From assembly GCA_023475105.1 (NCBI GenBank), contig JAMCWJ010000009.1, positions 1 through 50,622 of the forward strand: 50,622 bases of DNA, written 5' to 3'. The notes under the pieces were generated by a model, which made no database searches, was not told where the DNA came from, and saw only the letters and a program-made list of their open reading frames with translations. Shown piece by piece: positions 34,379-43,277 of the stretch; position 1 is the stretch's first letter; the number at the start of each line of letters is the position of its first letter. Source of the DNA: Nitrospirota bacterium (GTDB lineage: Bacteria > Nitrospirota > Thermodesulfovibrionia > Thermodesulfovibrionales > UBA9159). The position numbers and the translations under genes were made by a program.

Positions 34379-35446
34379 CTATTTAAGGAGCTTCATGAGA
34401 TCGTTGTAAAACACAAAAACGACCAGCATGACCAGGGAGGAAACCCCCAGTCTCTGGATGAGCAGCATTGTCTTGGGCTTCAAAGGCTTGCCCCTCAGGA
34501 GTTCCAAAAGCAGAAAGATCATGAATCCGCCATCCAGAGCAGGGAAGGGGATAAGATTGAAGACACCTATATTGACGCTCAGAAAAGCTATCGTGAATAC
34601 GAAATTCTCGATGCCGATGCTCATCTGCTGGCTTGCCGTCTTGACGATCATTATGGGGCCGGCGAGGTCCGCAAGCGGCAACTGTCCTTTGAGAAGCATG
34701 ACGAAGGCCGAAAAGACCAGGCTTGTCATTTCCCAGGACTTGCTCGTCGCAGTCTTTAAGGAGCCGATGACACTCTGTCTGTAGACTGTTTTTGTCCCCT
34801 TCGGGCTGACACCGAGAAAGCCGGCCTCCGAAGGCCGATTCAAGGCGTCATATCCGATGCGCTTCTCGGGTATTACAGTCGTCAAGATGACATTGTCGGC
34901 CCTCTGAAGCTTCAAAGGCAGAGACACCCCGGGATTTTCCTGAATGACTCTTATGGCGTCTTCATATATCCGAACGTGCGTTCCGTTGATTTCCACGATC
35001 CTGTCTCCGGAAAGCATGCCGGCCTCTTCCGCTGGTGAGCCTTTCGAAACGGTCCCAATCTCGGGCGCCAGGACGGATATGCCGCTCCAATAGACGGCAG
35101 TCAACAGAAAGATCGCAAGGACGATATTGAAGAAGGCCCCGGCGAGTACAATCAAGGCCCTGTTTCTGACGGGCTGATGCCGGAACGATTGTGCGACTTC
35201 TTGTTGGGGAACATCCTCTTCAGGGTCCTCTCCAAGCAGCTCGACATATCCCCCCAGCTGTATGAGCGATATCACGAATTCCGTCCCCCTGACATTTGTC
35301 CTGAAGAGGACAGGGCCAAACCCGAGTGAGAACTTCTTCACCTTCACCCCGGCCACCCTTGCCGCCACGAAGTGTCCGACTTCGTGCGAGACGATTATCA
35401 GACTGAACATTCCCGTGATTGCCAACGCCTGGTATAGAATTTCCAT
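34379..35446 (-). CDS. rseP: RseP-like site-2 zinc metalloprotease (M50)
   Basis: The 355-residue membrane protease has the zinc-binding HEVGHF at residues 21-26, GGYVELLGE, a single central PDZ domain (about 125-200, with SPAEEAGMLSGDRIVEING) and the third-zinc-ligand region FNLIPFPALDGG near residue 300. RseP cleaves membrane anti-sigma factors and signal-peptide remnants. AAGGAAAGG precedes the ATG. It is the last gene of the minus-strand operon, 51 bp after rpoC. An rseP copy on a mobile element, coupled to rpoC, is unusual. Confidence 0.93.
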   Translation of the reverse strand: MEILYQALAITGMFSLIIVSHEVGHFVAARVAGVKVKKFSLGFGPVLFRTNVRGTEFVISLIQLGGYVELLGEDPEEDVPQQEVAQSFRHQPVRNRALIVLAGAFFNIVLAIFLLTAVYWSGISVLAPEIGTVSKGSPAEEAGMLSGDRIVEINGTHVRIYEDAIRVIQENPGVSLPLKLQRADNVILTTVIPEKRIGYDALNRPSEAGFLGVSPKGTKTVYRQSVIGSLKTATSKSWEMTSLVFSAFVMLLKGQLPLADLAGPIMIVKTASQQMSIGIENFVFTIAFLSVNIGVFNLIPFPALDGGFMIFLLLELLRGKPLKPKTMLLIQRLGVSSLVMLVVFVFYNDLMKLLK

Positions 35447-35497
35447 GATCCTTTCCTTTTTCTCTCTTAAGATATATTAGGTTTCACGAGTTCGTTG

Positions 35498-38400
35498 TCA
35501 AGCCCGTACCCCAAAAAGTCTCTCCAATTTCTCAAGGGCCTCCAATCTTTTCTTCTCCTTCTTCGAAAGAGACCTTTGGTGCATCCGCGGGTAGAGCCTG
35601 CTCGGATGTCCGGTGCCGATCGGCACGGGCGCCCCCAGTATGATCCTCTCTTTCGTCCCCTTGAGATAATCGACCTTGTTCCTCACTGCCGCGTTAGAGA
35701 GGATCTCTTTGGTATTCTGGAACGATGATGCCGATATCCAGCTTTCAGCCTCAAGGGAGGCCTTTGTCAGGCTTACAACGGCCGTCATAGCCTGGGCCTT
35801 ACGGCCGAGTGTGCGCTGGTTCTCACGCAGGAATTCCTTCATGGGGATTCTTTCGCCGGTCACAAAATCCGTGTCTCCGGGATCGGTGATAACAACCTTA
35901 TTCAGCATCTTCCTCAGGATCACCTCGAAATGCTTGTCATTGGTCTCGACACCCTGCATCCTGTAGACCTTTTGAACCTCATCGATGATATAGGCAGCGG
36001 CGGCCTCGGTCCCTTTGACCCTCAGGACGTCTTCTATGGCAATAGCGCCGTCGAGGAGCAGATTACCCGCCTTTATCTGGTCGCCGTCATAAAAATTCAG
36101 CTGTTCGCCCATGCCCACACGGTATTCTCTCTTCTCACCGCCATCGGCGACCACTTCTACCGGCACGTACCCCTGCCGGGGAGGAGCAATCCTCACCTGA
36201 CCGTCTATTTCTGCCATAACAGCCTTGTTCTTGACCTTCCTTACCTCCAGAAGCTCGAGTACTCGCGCAAGGCCACCGGTAATGTCAATATTCTTGGCCG
36301 CCTGTTTGGGGATCTTGGCGATTACATCGCCCGGACTTACGGCCTGACCCTCACGAACAATCGGCATGGCGCCTATCGGGAGCTGGTATTCCTTCTCGCC
36401 GATGACTATCTTCGGGACGTCATCAGCCAGGATGGACTTTATGAATATCCTGGTAACGCCGGTCATTGGATCGTTCTCCTCCCTGGCTGTTATTCCCTTT
36501 ATGACGCCTTCAAACCTTGCCTCCCCTTCGCCCGTGGATATAATGGGTAAATTGAAAGAATCCCATTCGGCTATGCGCTGCCCCTTATTTACCGATTCGT
36601 TCTCGCTCGCAAAGAGATATGAGCCGTATGGTAACCTGCCCACTTCGCGCTCAATGCCGTTTGTCTTGAGAAACAGACGGGCGTTCCTGTTGACGATAAC
36701 CCTTTGCCCCTCCCTGTCGGTAACGGTCACTGCGTCTTTGATAAGCACCGCCCCTTCTTCCCTTGCCTCGATAGAGTTCTTGTGGTCGCCACCCGAAGCG
36801 CTGCCGCCCGAATGGAAGGTCCTCAGGGTGAGCTGGGTCCCGGGCTCTCCGATGGACTGCGCAGCCATGATCCCGACGGCCGCGCCGATATCCGGCAACT
36901 TCTTTCTCGACAGCTCATGCCCGTAGCACTTGGCGCAGATGCCGTGCTCAAGGTCACAGAAGAGAGGGGACCTTACCGATACCTGTGTGATACCCAGTGA
37001 AACGATCTTTTCGGCCATAGACTTCGATATCACCGCGTTTTTTTCTATCAGAATTTCACCTGTCAGCGGGTCTCTCACTTCCACGACCGAAATACGGCCG
37101 GTAGTCCTCTCTTCCAGCGGTATGATGACGATATCTTTTTCGGTCAGGCCCTTCATCGTAAAACCTCTGAATGTTCCGCAGTCCGCTTCGTGGATGATGA
37201 TATCGCTTGCGATATCCACGAGCCGTCGAGTGAAATAGCCTGCATTTGCCGTCTTGAGCGCTCCGTCCGCCCTTCCTTTTCTCGCGCCGTGACAGGAAAG
37301 AAGGTATTCGAAATAGGAAAGACCCTCTTTGAAATTACTCTTGATGGGCATCTCGACGATATCTCCATTTGGCTTGGCCATCAGACCTCTCATGCCCGCG
37401 AGTTGTCTTATCTGTTCCCTCGAACCCCGCGCGCCGGAATCGGCCATCATGTATAGACTATTGAATTCCCTGGCGCGCCTTTTTTCATCCGGCGAGAGAT
37501 CGCCCTCCGTAACGCCGAAGTTATCCATCATAGCATCGGCTATCCTGTCGGTCGCTTTCAACCACAGGGAAACGATCTTGTTGTGCTTCTCCTTTTCCTC
37601 CATGAGGCCAGCCCTGAATTCTTTCCCGACCCGCTCCACCTCTCTTTCAGTCTCCTGGATGATCCGCTGCTTTTCCTTTGGGATCGTTACATCGGCGATC
37701 GAAAGGGAGATGCCGGAGAGAGTTGCATACTCGAACCCTGCGTCCTTCAAGCGGTCCAGGAGGAGCACGGCCTCGCTCCTGCCGGCTACCTCTATCGTCT
37801 TTTCAATGAGGACGCCGATATCTTTTTTCCTGACGTTTCTGTTTGTATCTTTAAAAGGGATTGTTTCTGGGAATAACCCACTGAAGATTATGCGCCCCGG
37901 TGTGGTTTCAACCATCTCCCCGTCAATTCTCACCTTGATCGAGGCCTGCAGATCGACGACTCCATGACTGTGAGCGATGAGCGCATCTTCCTTATCGGCA
38001 AAGACCTTCCCCCTGCCTTCGGACATGTTGTCTTCCTTTGTGAGCCAGTAAAGCCCGAGCACCATATCCTGGCTTGGAGACATCGCTACTTTGCCGCTCG
38101 CCGGTGAGAGAAGATTATTTGGAGAGAGCATGAGAGCCCGGGCCTCTTCCTGGGCCTCTTTCGAGACCGGCAAATGCACTCCCATCTGGTCTCCGTCGAA
38201 GTCCGCGTTGAAACCGGAGCAGGTGAGAGGATGTAGGCGTATGGCGCGCTCCCGCACCAGCACGGGCTCGAACGCCTGCATGGACAGCCTGTGAAGGGAA
38301 GGGGCCCGGTTCAGTATCACCACCAGCTTCTTCATCTCATCTTCCAGCGCCTGAATTGCGGATTCGTGCAGCATATCGCAGAGTCTCATCGCATGCTTCA

Positions 38401-39526
38401 GGGAGTAGGCCACGCCGATACGCCTCATTCTCCCGTACACAAAGGGCCTCGCCAGACCCATCGCCAACTCCAGAGGGATTCCGCACTGGTGAATCTTCAG
38501 GAGAGGACCCGCGGTTATGACCGATCTCCCCGAATAATCTACCCTCTTGCCAAGCAGGTTCCTGCGGAGCCTTCCATTCTTGCTCTCGATGTGGGATGTC
38601 AGCGATTTCAATGACTTTTTCCCTATTCTGTTCTTTGTCTCGTATTTTTTGTCCAATAAGGCGTCGACAGACTGCTGAAGCGCTTTTTTGGCAGGCACGA
38701 TAAAAAAGGGGAGGGCATGATTTTCAGTGAAGAACTTGAGCCTGTTATTTCTTATGATTATCCGGCCATACAGGTCATTAAGCTCCGAGCTTGCCAGTGT
38801 CCCATTATCGAACCGAAGAACGGGTCTCAGACCCGCCGGCAGTATGGGAAGGACGTCGATGATCATGCGGCCCGGCTCCGCGCCTCCTCTTGCAATATCC
38901 CGCAGGAGCAGCAGCCTCTTGTTGTGCCTCCTGGAAGGAGGCTGCCTTCTGAGTCTGTTTATCACCTCAGCTGGGTCCAAGCCCTGGATCAACTCCTTGA
39001 CCGCATTCCCGCCTGTCTCCGCCCTAAAACGCTCATCCTGCGTTTCCCCAGTGGAAGTCTTCGCCTTATACTGAATGAACTCGACCGCCGAAATGAACGA
39101 CCCTTTCTCGAACCCGCTCTTGCCGCTCGCCACGACAAGAAAGATATCGCAGTTCACAAGCCGATCAAACTTCCGGGGAGGCACGTTGAGGTACGTCGCG
39201 AGTATTTTTCTGAACCAGGGGTGAACGGCGGGGTGCGCAAGCGTTATCTTACCGAAAATCTGTCGTCTTACAATGGGATCATTGGTTATGACGCCGCATG
39301 CAGGGCACTGTATTCCCTTCTTGGAATACCTTTTGCCGCATGCGCACTTCAGATACTCCACTGGCCCGAAGATCTTCTGGCACATGAGACCTCCCGGAAC
39401 GGGCAGGCCTGTTATCGTATCGACGGTTTTGTGTGTTTCTACCTCTCCATTGGCAAGGGCTTCTATCTTATCTTTCGAGAGCAGGCCGATCGATATCCCC
39501 TCAAGCTCTTTGACGGTGTGTATCAT
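35498..39526 (-). CDS. rpoC: RNA polymerase beta' subunit, element-borne copy
   Basis: This full-length 1342-residue beta' has all catalytic features. The first zinc ribbon is C61/C63/C74/C77 (CACGKRY...CPACG) and the active-site NADFDGDQM is at 440-448. The bridge-helix region includes FKEGLSYFEYLLSCHGARKG...ALKTANAGYFTRRLVD (732-770). The second zinc site is C783, C857, C864, C867, with the same C-to-C spacing as the E. coli enzyme. The trigger-loop region is AAQSIGEPGTQLTLRTFHSGG. Many flanking positions differ from ordinary beta', so it looks like a divergent paralogue. No rpoB is present in the window, and the gene sits in a parB operon, 18 bp after the replication-relaxation-like gene. 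It has no obvious ribosome site. It may swap into host RNA polymerase or pair with a beta subunit encoded elsewhere. Confidence 0.97.
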   Translation of the reverse strand: MIHTVKELEGISIGLLSKDKIEALANGEVETHKTVDTITGLPVPGGLMCQKIFGPVEYLKCACGKRYSKKGIQCPACGVITNDPIVRRQIFGKITLAHPAVHPWFRKILATYLNVPPRKFDRLVNCDIFLVVASGKSGFEKGSFISAVEFIQYKAKTSTGETQDERFRAETGGNAVKELIQGLDPAEVINRLRRQPPSRRHNKRLLLLRDIARGGAEPGRMIIDVLPILPAGLRPVLRFDNGTLASSELNDLYGRIIIRNNRLKFFTENHALPFFIVPAKKALQQSVDALLDKKYETKNRIGKKSLKSLTSHIESKNGRLRRNLLGKRVDYSGRSVITAGPLLKIHQCGIPLELAMGLARPFVYGRMRRIGVAYSLKHAMRLCDMLHESAIQALEDEMKKLVVILNRAPSLHRLSMQAFEPVLVRERAIRLHPLTCSGFNADFDGDQMGVHLPVSKEAQEEARALMLSPNNLLSPASGKVAMSPSQDMVLGLYWLTKEDNMSEGRGKVFADKEDALIAHSHGVVDLQASIKVRIDGEMVETTPGRIIFSGLFPETIPFKDTNRNVRKKDIGVLIEKTIEVAGRSEAVLLLDRLKDAGFEYATLSGISLSIADVTIPKEKQRIIQETEREVERVGKEFRAGLMEEKEKHNKIVSLWLKATDRIADAMMDNFGVTEGDLSPDEKRRAREFNSLYMMADSGARGSREQIRQLAGMRGLMAKPNGDIVEMPIKSNFKEGLSYFEYLLSCHGARKGRADGALKTANAGYFTRRLVDIASDIIIHEADCGTFRGFTMKGLTEKDIVIIPLEERTTGRISVVEVRDPLTGEILIEKNAVISKSMAEKIVSLGITQVSVRSPLFCDLEHGICAKCYGHELSRKKLPDIGAAVGIMAAQSIGEPGTQLTLRTFHSGGSASGGDHKNSIEAREEGAVLIKDAVTVTDREGQRVIVNRNARLFLKTNGIEREVGRLPYGSYLFASENESVNKGQRIAEWDSFNLPIISTGEGEARFEGVIKGITAREENDPMTGVTRIFIKSILADDVPKIVIGEKEYQLPIGAMPIVREGQAVSPGDVIAKIPKQAAKNIDITGGLARVLELLEVRKVKNKAVMAEIDGQVRIAPPRQGYVPVEVVADGGEKREYRVGMGEQLNFYDGDQIKAGNLLLDGAIAIEDVLRVKGTEAAAAYIIDEVQKVYRMQGVETNDKHFEVILRKMLNKVVITDPGDTDFVTGERIPMKEFLRENQRTLGRKAQAMTAVVSLTKASLEAESWISASSFQNTKEILSNAAVRNKVDYLKGTKERIILGAPVPIGTGHPSRLYPRMHQRSLSKKEKKRLEALEKLERLFGVRA

Positions 39527-39544
39527 ATGGGAACAAACTCGGAT

Positions 39545-40414
39545 TTACTTGTTCTTTATGACCTCGGCAGCCCTGCCATCGATCGTAAGCCACTTCGTTC
39601 CAACAAAGCCCTTTGAGGTGAAATCGTTCAGAAGAGAAAAAAAGACCATGAGACGAAGGTCTTCCTTGGCGAGTTCGTCGAACTTTCTTCTCAGCTTCTC
39701 GATGCGCTGAGGTTCCCTGCACAGGATCAGGGATGGCAACTTCTTCTTTTGTGCCAGTCCCCTGGCCTTGGCTACAACATAGTCGGGGTCCTCCGTTGAA
39801 TTGTCGAACTCCAGGGCGAGCACCTTCTTTAAAGGGGCTTCCTGTCTTCGCGGGATACTTATTGTGACAAGGAGATCGGGGAATCGTCCCCTTCTGTTCT
39901 TTGACTCGCTCCTCAAGGTGTTTTCATCCTTTATCGAAAAGCCATAATGAACCGCCCCGGCCTCTCGCTTGATGGATCGCACGATATCGGATACTGCAAG
40001 CTCGTGAGTGACACCGTATTTGTGAGGCAGGGTCATCCGAATATGTTCTCGTGCATAGCCGTCAAGCACCAGGATGTCGCGAGATGTCGGGGTGAGTGAG
40101 TAAAGAGTGAAGATGCCCCTGCCGGTCATGGCTCTGTAACGCCTTGAGGCGATAAGACCGCTCTTTTTGAGCTGCGAGAGCCTGACAACCAGGACCCTTC
40201 TTGCAAGATATATCTGTCGCGATTTGATCTCGTGCTTTTCAGGCATCTCCCCCCGATCGCTTTCAGGATCATCGGGATCATCTGCAGTCCTGCGCGATCT
40301 CTTGCCTCTTTTGAAAAGCTCCAACTGTTGCTGAATAAAGACGAGTTGGGCAGGCCCGCTCGACAGTATCCTGAAAATATTCAAATCACGCGAAGTTATA
40401 TCTGCCTTTCCCAT
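39545..40414 (-). CDS. Replication-relaxation-like winged-helix protein
   Basis: The 289-residue protein has an N-terminal winged helix (TSRDLNIFRILSSGPAQLVFIQQQL, then RVLVVRLSQLKKSGLIASRR) and a C-terminal part with HELAVSDIVRSIKREAG, PDLLVTI and ALEFDNSTEDPDYVVAKARG, the layout of the replication-relaxation family of plasmids. AAAGGAG precedes the ATG. It is coupled to parB, whose stop is only five bases away. It probably acts in plasmid replication or transfer, and its place before rpoC is unexplained. Confidence 0.6.
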   Translation of the reverse strand: MGKADITSRDLNIFRILSSGPAQLVFIQQQLELFKRGKRSRRTADDPDDPESDRGEMPEKHEIKSRQIYLARRVLVVRLSQLKKSGLIASRRYRAMTGRGIFTLYSLTPTSRDILVLDGYAREHIRMTLPHKYGVTHELAVSDIVRSIKREAGAVHYGFSIKDENTLRSESKNRRGRFPDLLVTISIPRRQEAPLKKVLALEFDNSTEDPDYVVAKARGLAQKKKLPSLILCREPQRIEKLRRKFDELAKEDLRLMVFFSLLNDFTSKGFVGTKWLTIDGRAAEVIKNK

Positions 40415-40418
40415 TCAA

Positions 40419-41354
40419 CTACTCCTTTGAGGAGACGCCATCCGCAGGGCCCAAAGCGGCAAGAGAGGAGACCTTTTCCCTGAACGCCTCGATGCTCTTG
40501 AAGATATCCTCCTTCGTCTCCATTGGGAGGCGAACAGTTTTTCTCAGCCTTATCGACAGGACAAGTTCGCTTTCGGTTTCCCTCAGATACCGGGGAGCAG
40601 ACGGCGCAGCCTCCGGTTGAACCTCTTCCCTGTCGGACCTGACGACCTTTTTCACCACCCAGTCGATGCAGCGGATTACCCCGCCCTCCATGTTTTTTAG
40701 GACTCTCTGGAACTCTCTGTTGTTTGATTTCTCAAGCCTGTACACCTTGCCCGCAACTTCCGCGAAGGCTTTTGCCGCACTGTATGTGATCGCCCTTGCC
40801 TGTGCCTCGAATATCTCGGCCACCTTCGGATGCTTGTAAATCTCTTCCCGTATCTTCAGGTATTCGTTGACGTGCTTCCTGCTCTTGCCCACCTTGTTGG
40901 CGACCAGTCCGGTGTCCCTGTAGTGCTCCACGAGAATGTGATAGCAGTTCATGGTCTCTACGAAATTGAGGTCCTTGCGGGCGGTATTCTCAAGGGCCGC
41001 CTTCGTCTTCATGTCCTCCTCGGTCGCTTCCCTTACTATGGCCGGGATATGGGACTTGCCTGCCTTCTTCGAACCTCGCCATCTCCTCTCTCCGGATAGG
41101 ATCTCGAAGAGAAACTCGCTGGTCGGATCGGCGACTTTCCTGACGATGATGGGCTGCAAAACACCCTCTTCCTTGATCGATTCGGCTATCTCATCGATGT
41201 CGTCGAAAACCTTCCTGGGCTGGAATGGGTTGGGCCTGATCTTGTGCAAAGGAATCGAAACGACCTGTTCTCCAGGCAGGATCTCGTCAACGCCGCACTG
41301 GAGCTTCTCTGTATCGACTTTCTTACCGTCCGACTTTCCGTCCGATTGCTTCAT
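40419..41354 (-). CDS. parB: ParB-family partition protein
   Basis: The 311-residue protein has the ParB N-terminal CTPase domain: IPLHKIRPNPFQPRKVF (box I), EILSGERRWRGSKKAG (box II, GERRxR), ALENTARKDLNFVETMNCYHIL, then the HTH VANKVGKSRKHVNEYLKI. The C-terminal 100 residues are charged and differ from chromosomal ParB. AGGAGG precedes the ATG. No parA is visible, although one may lie beyond the window. It leads the operon parB - replication-relaxation-like - rpoC - rseP. Confidence 0.9.
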   Translation of the reverse strand: MKQSDGKSDGKKVDTEKLQCGVDEILPGEQVVSIPLHKIRPNPFQPRKVFDDIDEIAESIKEEGVLQPIIVRKVADPTSEFLFEILSGERRWRGSKKAGKSHIPAIVREATEEDMKTKAALENTARKDLNFVETMNCYHILVEHYRDTGLVANKVGKSRKHVNEYLKIREEIYKHPKVAEIFEAQARAITYSAAKAFAEVAGKVYRLEKSNNREFQRVLKNMEGGVIRCIDWVVKKVVRSDREEVQPEAAPSAPRYLRETESELVLSIRLRKTVRLPMETKEDIFKSIEAFREKVSSLAALGPADGVSSKE

Positions 41355-41375
41355 GTAAAGCCTCCTGATGTGGTT

Positions 41376-41393
41376 TTACGAAAATATTACGAA
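41376..41393. promoter_or_regulatory. TTACGAA direct repeat upstream of parB
   Basis: TTACGAA at 41376-41382 and again at 41387-41393 (11-bp period, one helical turn) lies 22-39 bp before the parB start. It is a candidate autoregulator or parS-like site. The surrounding gap 41355-41973 otherwise holds an unconvincing 83-codon TTG frame (41535-41786, minus) and the promoter at 41807. Confidence 0.4.
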
Positions 41394-41806
41394 GTGAAAA
41401 TCGGACCTTCGATGGCGGGAAACCTTTTCCGGTTTTATACAGGCGTTTTTCGAAATCCCTTCTTCCCCTGACGTGTACCCTTACCTTCGAAGCGATTTCC
41501 CCTGATCCGGCATATAGATGTCATCCCTGACCTTCTACGTGTTTAAGTCGCCGTAACGTCTTGATAGCAAAAGGGAAAGGGCCATTTTAGGAAAGATGAG
41601 TCTATCTTCTACGGTGTGTCTGCACGCATCCATGCATTTTTTGTGGATCGCAGGAGACTTGTACGGCGGGTCGGATTTCAATGTAACCGATTGATATTCC
41701 ATTATTTTGCACAGCTCTGCGGTTGCCTTCCAAAATAGGCGATTTGCAGACAGGGGCGTCCAACTCAATTTATCTCTATATATCAATAAGTTAGACAGGG
41801 TATTTC

Positions 41807-41835
41807 TTGACGGAAGGGCCTTTGCGGCCTATAAT
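41807..41835 (+). promoter_or_regulatory. Strong sigma70-like promoter without an ORF downstream
   Basis: TTGACG (41807-41812), a 17-bp spacer and a perfect TATAAT (41830-41835) point to the right, but no convincing plus-strand gene follows for about 900 bp. Downstream, GATGGTC (41902-41908) and GACCATC (41949-41955) could fold. The region may make a small RNA, perhaps acting on replication. Confidence 0.45.
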
Positions 41836-41973
41836 AGTAAGTAATTATTTATTTGAAAGAGTAAAAGCTCAGGTCTTCAGTAAACGCACCTCCTATGTGC
41901 CGATGGTCAGACAGACCCTTCTTTTTCCTTCCCCCGATGGCTTAAACAGACCATCTCCAATAAATTCGTAACC

Positions 41974-42330
41974 TTAACAGTTGGCTTCTCCGTCCGTAAA
42001 CGTAAATGTCGTCCTAAAGTCATTTTGCAAACCCTTTTTTATCCGGCAACGACAAAGGCAGCCATCCGCATCATTTGTCCAGCCCAGGAAACTGACAACC
42101 CTGGTGTAAACGTACGGCATGATTTCCCGCCATTCGACATGTAAGTCCTTCCCGTAACTCTTCCTCACAGCCTCCCTTATTCTCATGCTTCCTGAGTGGT
42201 GGTAGTTCATTCTGCTTGCAGGATCAGTCGCGTCGTTTAATGGGTTAGCGAAGAAGACCATTAAGCCGCACAGCCAGGCAGAAACTAACTCGATTGCCGG
42301 TCCCACCTCTTTCCATTTCCTTGCCCTCAT
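41974..42330 (-). CDS. Hypothetical protein (118 aa)
   Basis: MRARKWKEVGPAIELVSAWLCGLMVFFAN... is a 118-residue protein with one hydrophobic stretch (about 13-30) and a Cys-rich C-terminus (CLCRCRIKKG). AGGAGGG lies six bases before the ATG. No family is recognised. It lies in the mostly non-coding segment and could be element-specific. Confidence 0.45.
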   Translation of the reverse strand: MRARKWKEVGPAIELVSAWLCGLMVFFANPLNDATDPASRMNYHHSGSMRIREAVRKSYGKDLHVEWREIMPYVYTRVVSFLGWTNDADGCLCRCRIKKGLQNDFRTTFTFTDGEANC

Positions 42331-42351
42331 TTCCCTCCTGTCTCTCGTTTC

Positions 42352-42538
42352 TTATCCACAGAAGAATCAGCTTTTCGTCAAGATCGCCCGCCCAGTTTTT
42401 CGCCATGAATTCGAAATTCCCGCCTCCATGACAGCCCTTTTATTCCCGGAAGTTTCACAACTCGTTTACTCAATCGCTTCAATCCTGCTTTTCGTTTGTT
42501 TCCGACAGTCATGAATCCGTTATCTCGATTCATCCACA
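42352..42538. other. DnaA-box-like sites; possible origin region
   Basis: TTATCCACA (42352-42360) is a perfect DnaA-box consensus, and TCATCCACA (42530-42538) differs at one position. AT-rich DNA lies nearby (41770-41870). The gap 42331-42741 also holds repeat copy A. An origin between parB and the clamp/helicase genes is plausible but unproven. Confidence 0.35.
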
Positions 42539-42607
42539 CCATTCCTTTCATTCACGCGTCAAACCTTCATCGTCAAGAGGCATTACTTCGTCCCTCCGCA
42601 ATGGGAA

Positions 42608-42678
42608 AGGCATGTCAACTTACTTTCCCTTTGTCCCGCAGTTCCAGTTCTAAACTCTGGCAAAAAGTGACGTAGTTG
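42608..42678 (+). repeat. 71-bp intergenic repeat, copy A
   Basis: Blocks AGGCATGTCAACTTA (42608), GTCCCGC, CTAAAC (42650) and GTGACGTAGTTG (42667) occur at the same offsets as in copy B, and the end is 63 bp before ATG 42742. It is probably a promoter or leader element; a GGCTCACC-TGT-GGTGAGTC hairpin follows at about 42690. Confidence 0.65.
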
Positions 42679-42741
42679 AACCTTCTCCCGGCTCACCTGT
42701 GGTGAGTCGCCAGATAAACAATCTTTCCCTTGGAGGATCCC

Positions 42742-42876
42742 ATGAAGACAAAAGTATTGGTCCTGGTTCTCGCCTTTTCGATGATCATCAGTCTCGGATT
42801 ATACGCCGGCAAAGTTCTCAAGGACTTTCAGCAGAAGCAGATCGAAAAAGTCGAAAACGCCCTTAACCGGCAATAA
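42742..42876 (+). CDS. Small membrane protein (44 aa)
   Basis: ATG 42742 with TTGGAGG upstream opens a 44-residue protein: a single hydrophobic N-terminal segment (VLVLVLAFSMIISLGLYAG) and a charged tail (KVLKDFQQKQIEKVENALNRQ). It could be a membrane-anchored helix or a secreted peptide. No family is recognised. It lies directly downstream of repeat copy A. Confidence 0.6.
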   Translation: MKTKVLVLVLAFSMIISLGLYAGKVLKDFQQKQIEKVENALNRQ

Positions 42877-42937
42877 CCCCTCCTCACGCAAGCTTCGCTG
42901 TATCACATCCGGATTCCGGCCCACACGATTCCTTTTG

Positions 42938-43008
42938 AGGCATGCCAACTTAGTCGAAAGGAAGTCCCGCCATTCAGTCCTAAACCCTGATCAAAGGTGA
43001 TGTAGTTG
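42938..43008 (+). repeat. 71-bp intergenic repeat, copy B
   Basis: AGGCATGCCAACTTA (42938), GTCCCGC, CTAAAC (42980) and GTGATGTAGTTG (42997) match copy A block for block with equal spacing. The end is 26 bp before the next ATG (43035). Confidence 0.65.
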
Positions 43009-43034
43009 GTCAAAAGACAATTCGGAGGTTTCAG

Positions 43035-43265
43035 ATGAACGAAATGAGAACAGCGTCCAGTCAGCTTTCAAGATGGTTCCGCGGCGTTGATGCCCAGAGA
43101 CTTTTGGACGGCATTCAGGCCGAGATATCCCACGACCGCGCCGCCATGCTATTCGGCGTCAACGAAGACAGACCCTCCGCCTATCTACTGATGGACAATC
43201 TTTCCTTCTCCGTGAAAAGAAACGTCACAGCCGTCACCGTGTTCGTTCGAGTCGCGAACTGCTGA
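43035..43265 (+). CDS. Hypothetical protein (76 aa)
   Basis: The soluble 76-residue protein begins MNEMRTASSQLSRWFRG and has no recognised family. CGGAGG lies eight bases upstream of the ATG, and the gene directly follows repeat copy B. It is short and ends in a hydrophobic strand (VTAVTVFVRVANC). Confidence 0.5.
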   Translation: MNEMRTASSQLSRWFRGVDAQRLLDGIQAEISHDRAAMLFGVNEDRPSAYLLMDNLSFSVKRNVTAVTVFVRVANC

Positions 43266-43277
43266 CCCAGGTGAAAC

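Noticed and set aside
35930..36550. 206-codon plus-strand frame opposite rpoC
   Set aside because: Antisense shadow of rpoC with no ribosome site; other long plus-strand frames in 35.5-39.7 kb are the same.
41535..41786. 83-codon minus-strand frame with TTG start
   Set aside because: No ribosome site, weak codon pattern and no recognised domain.
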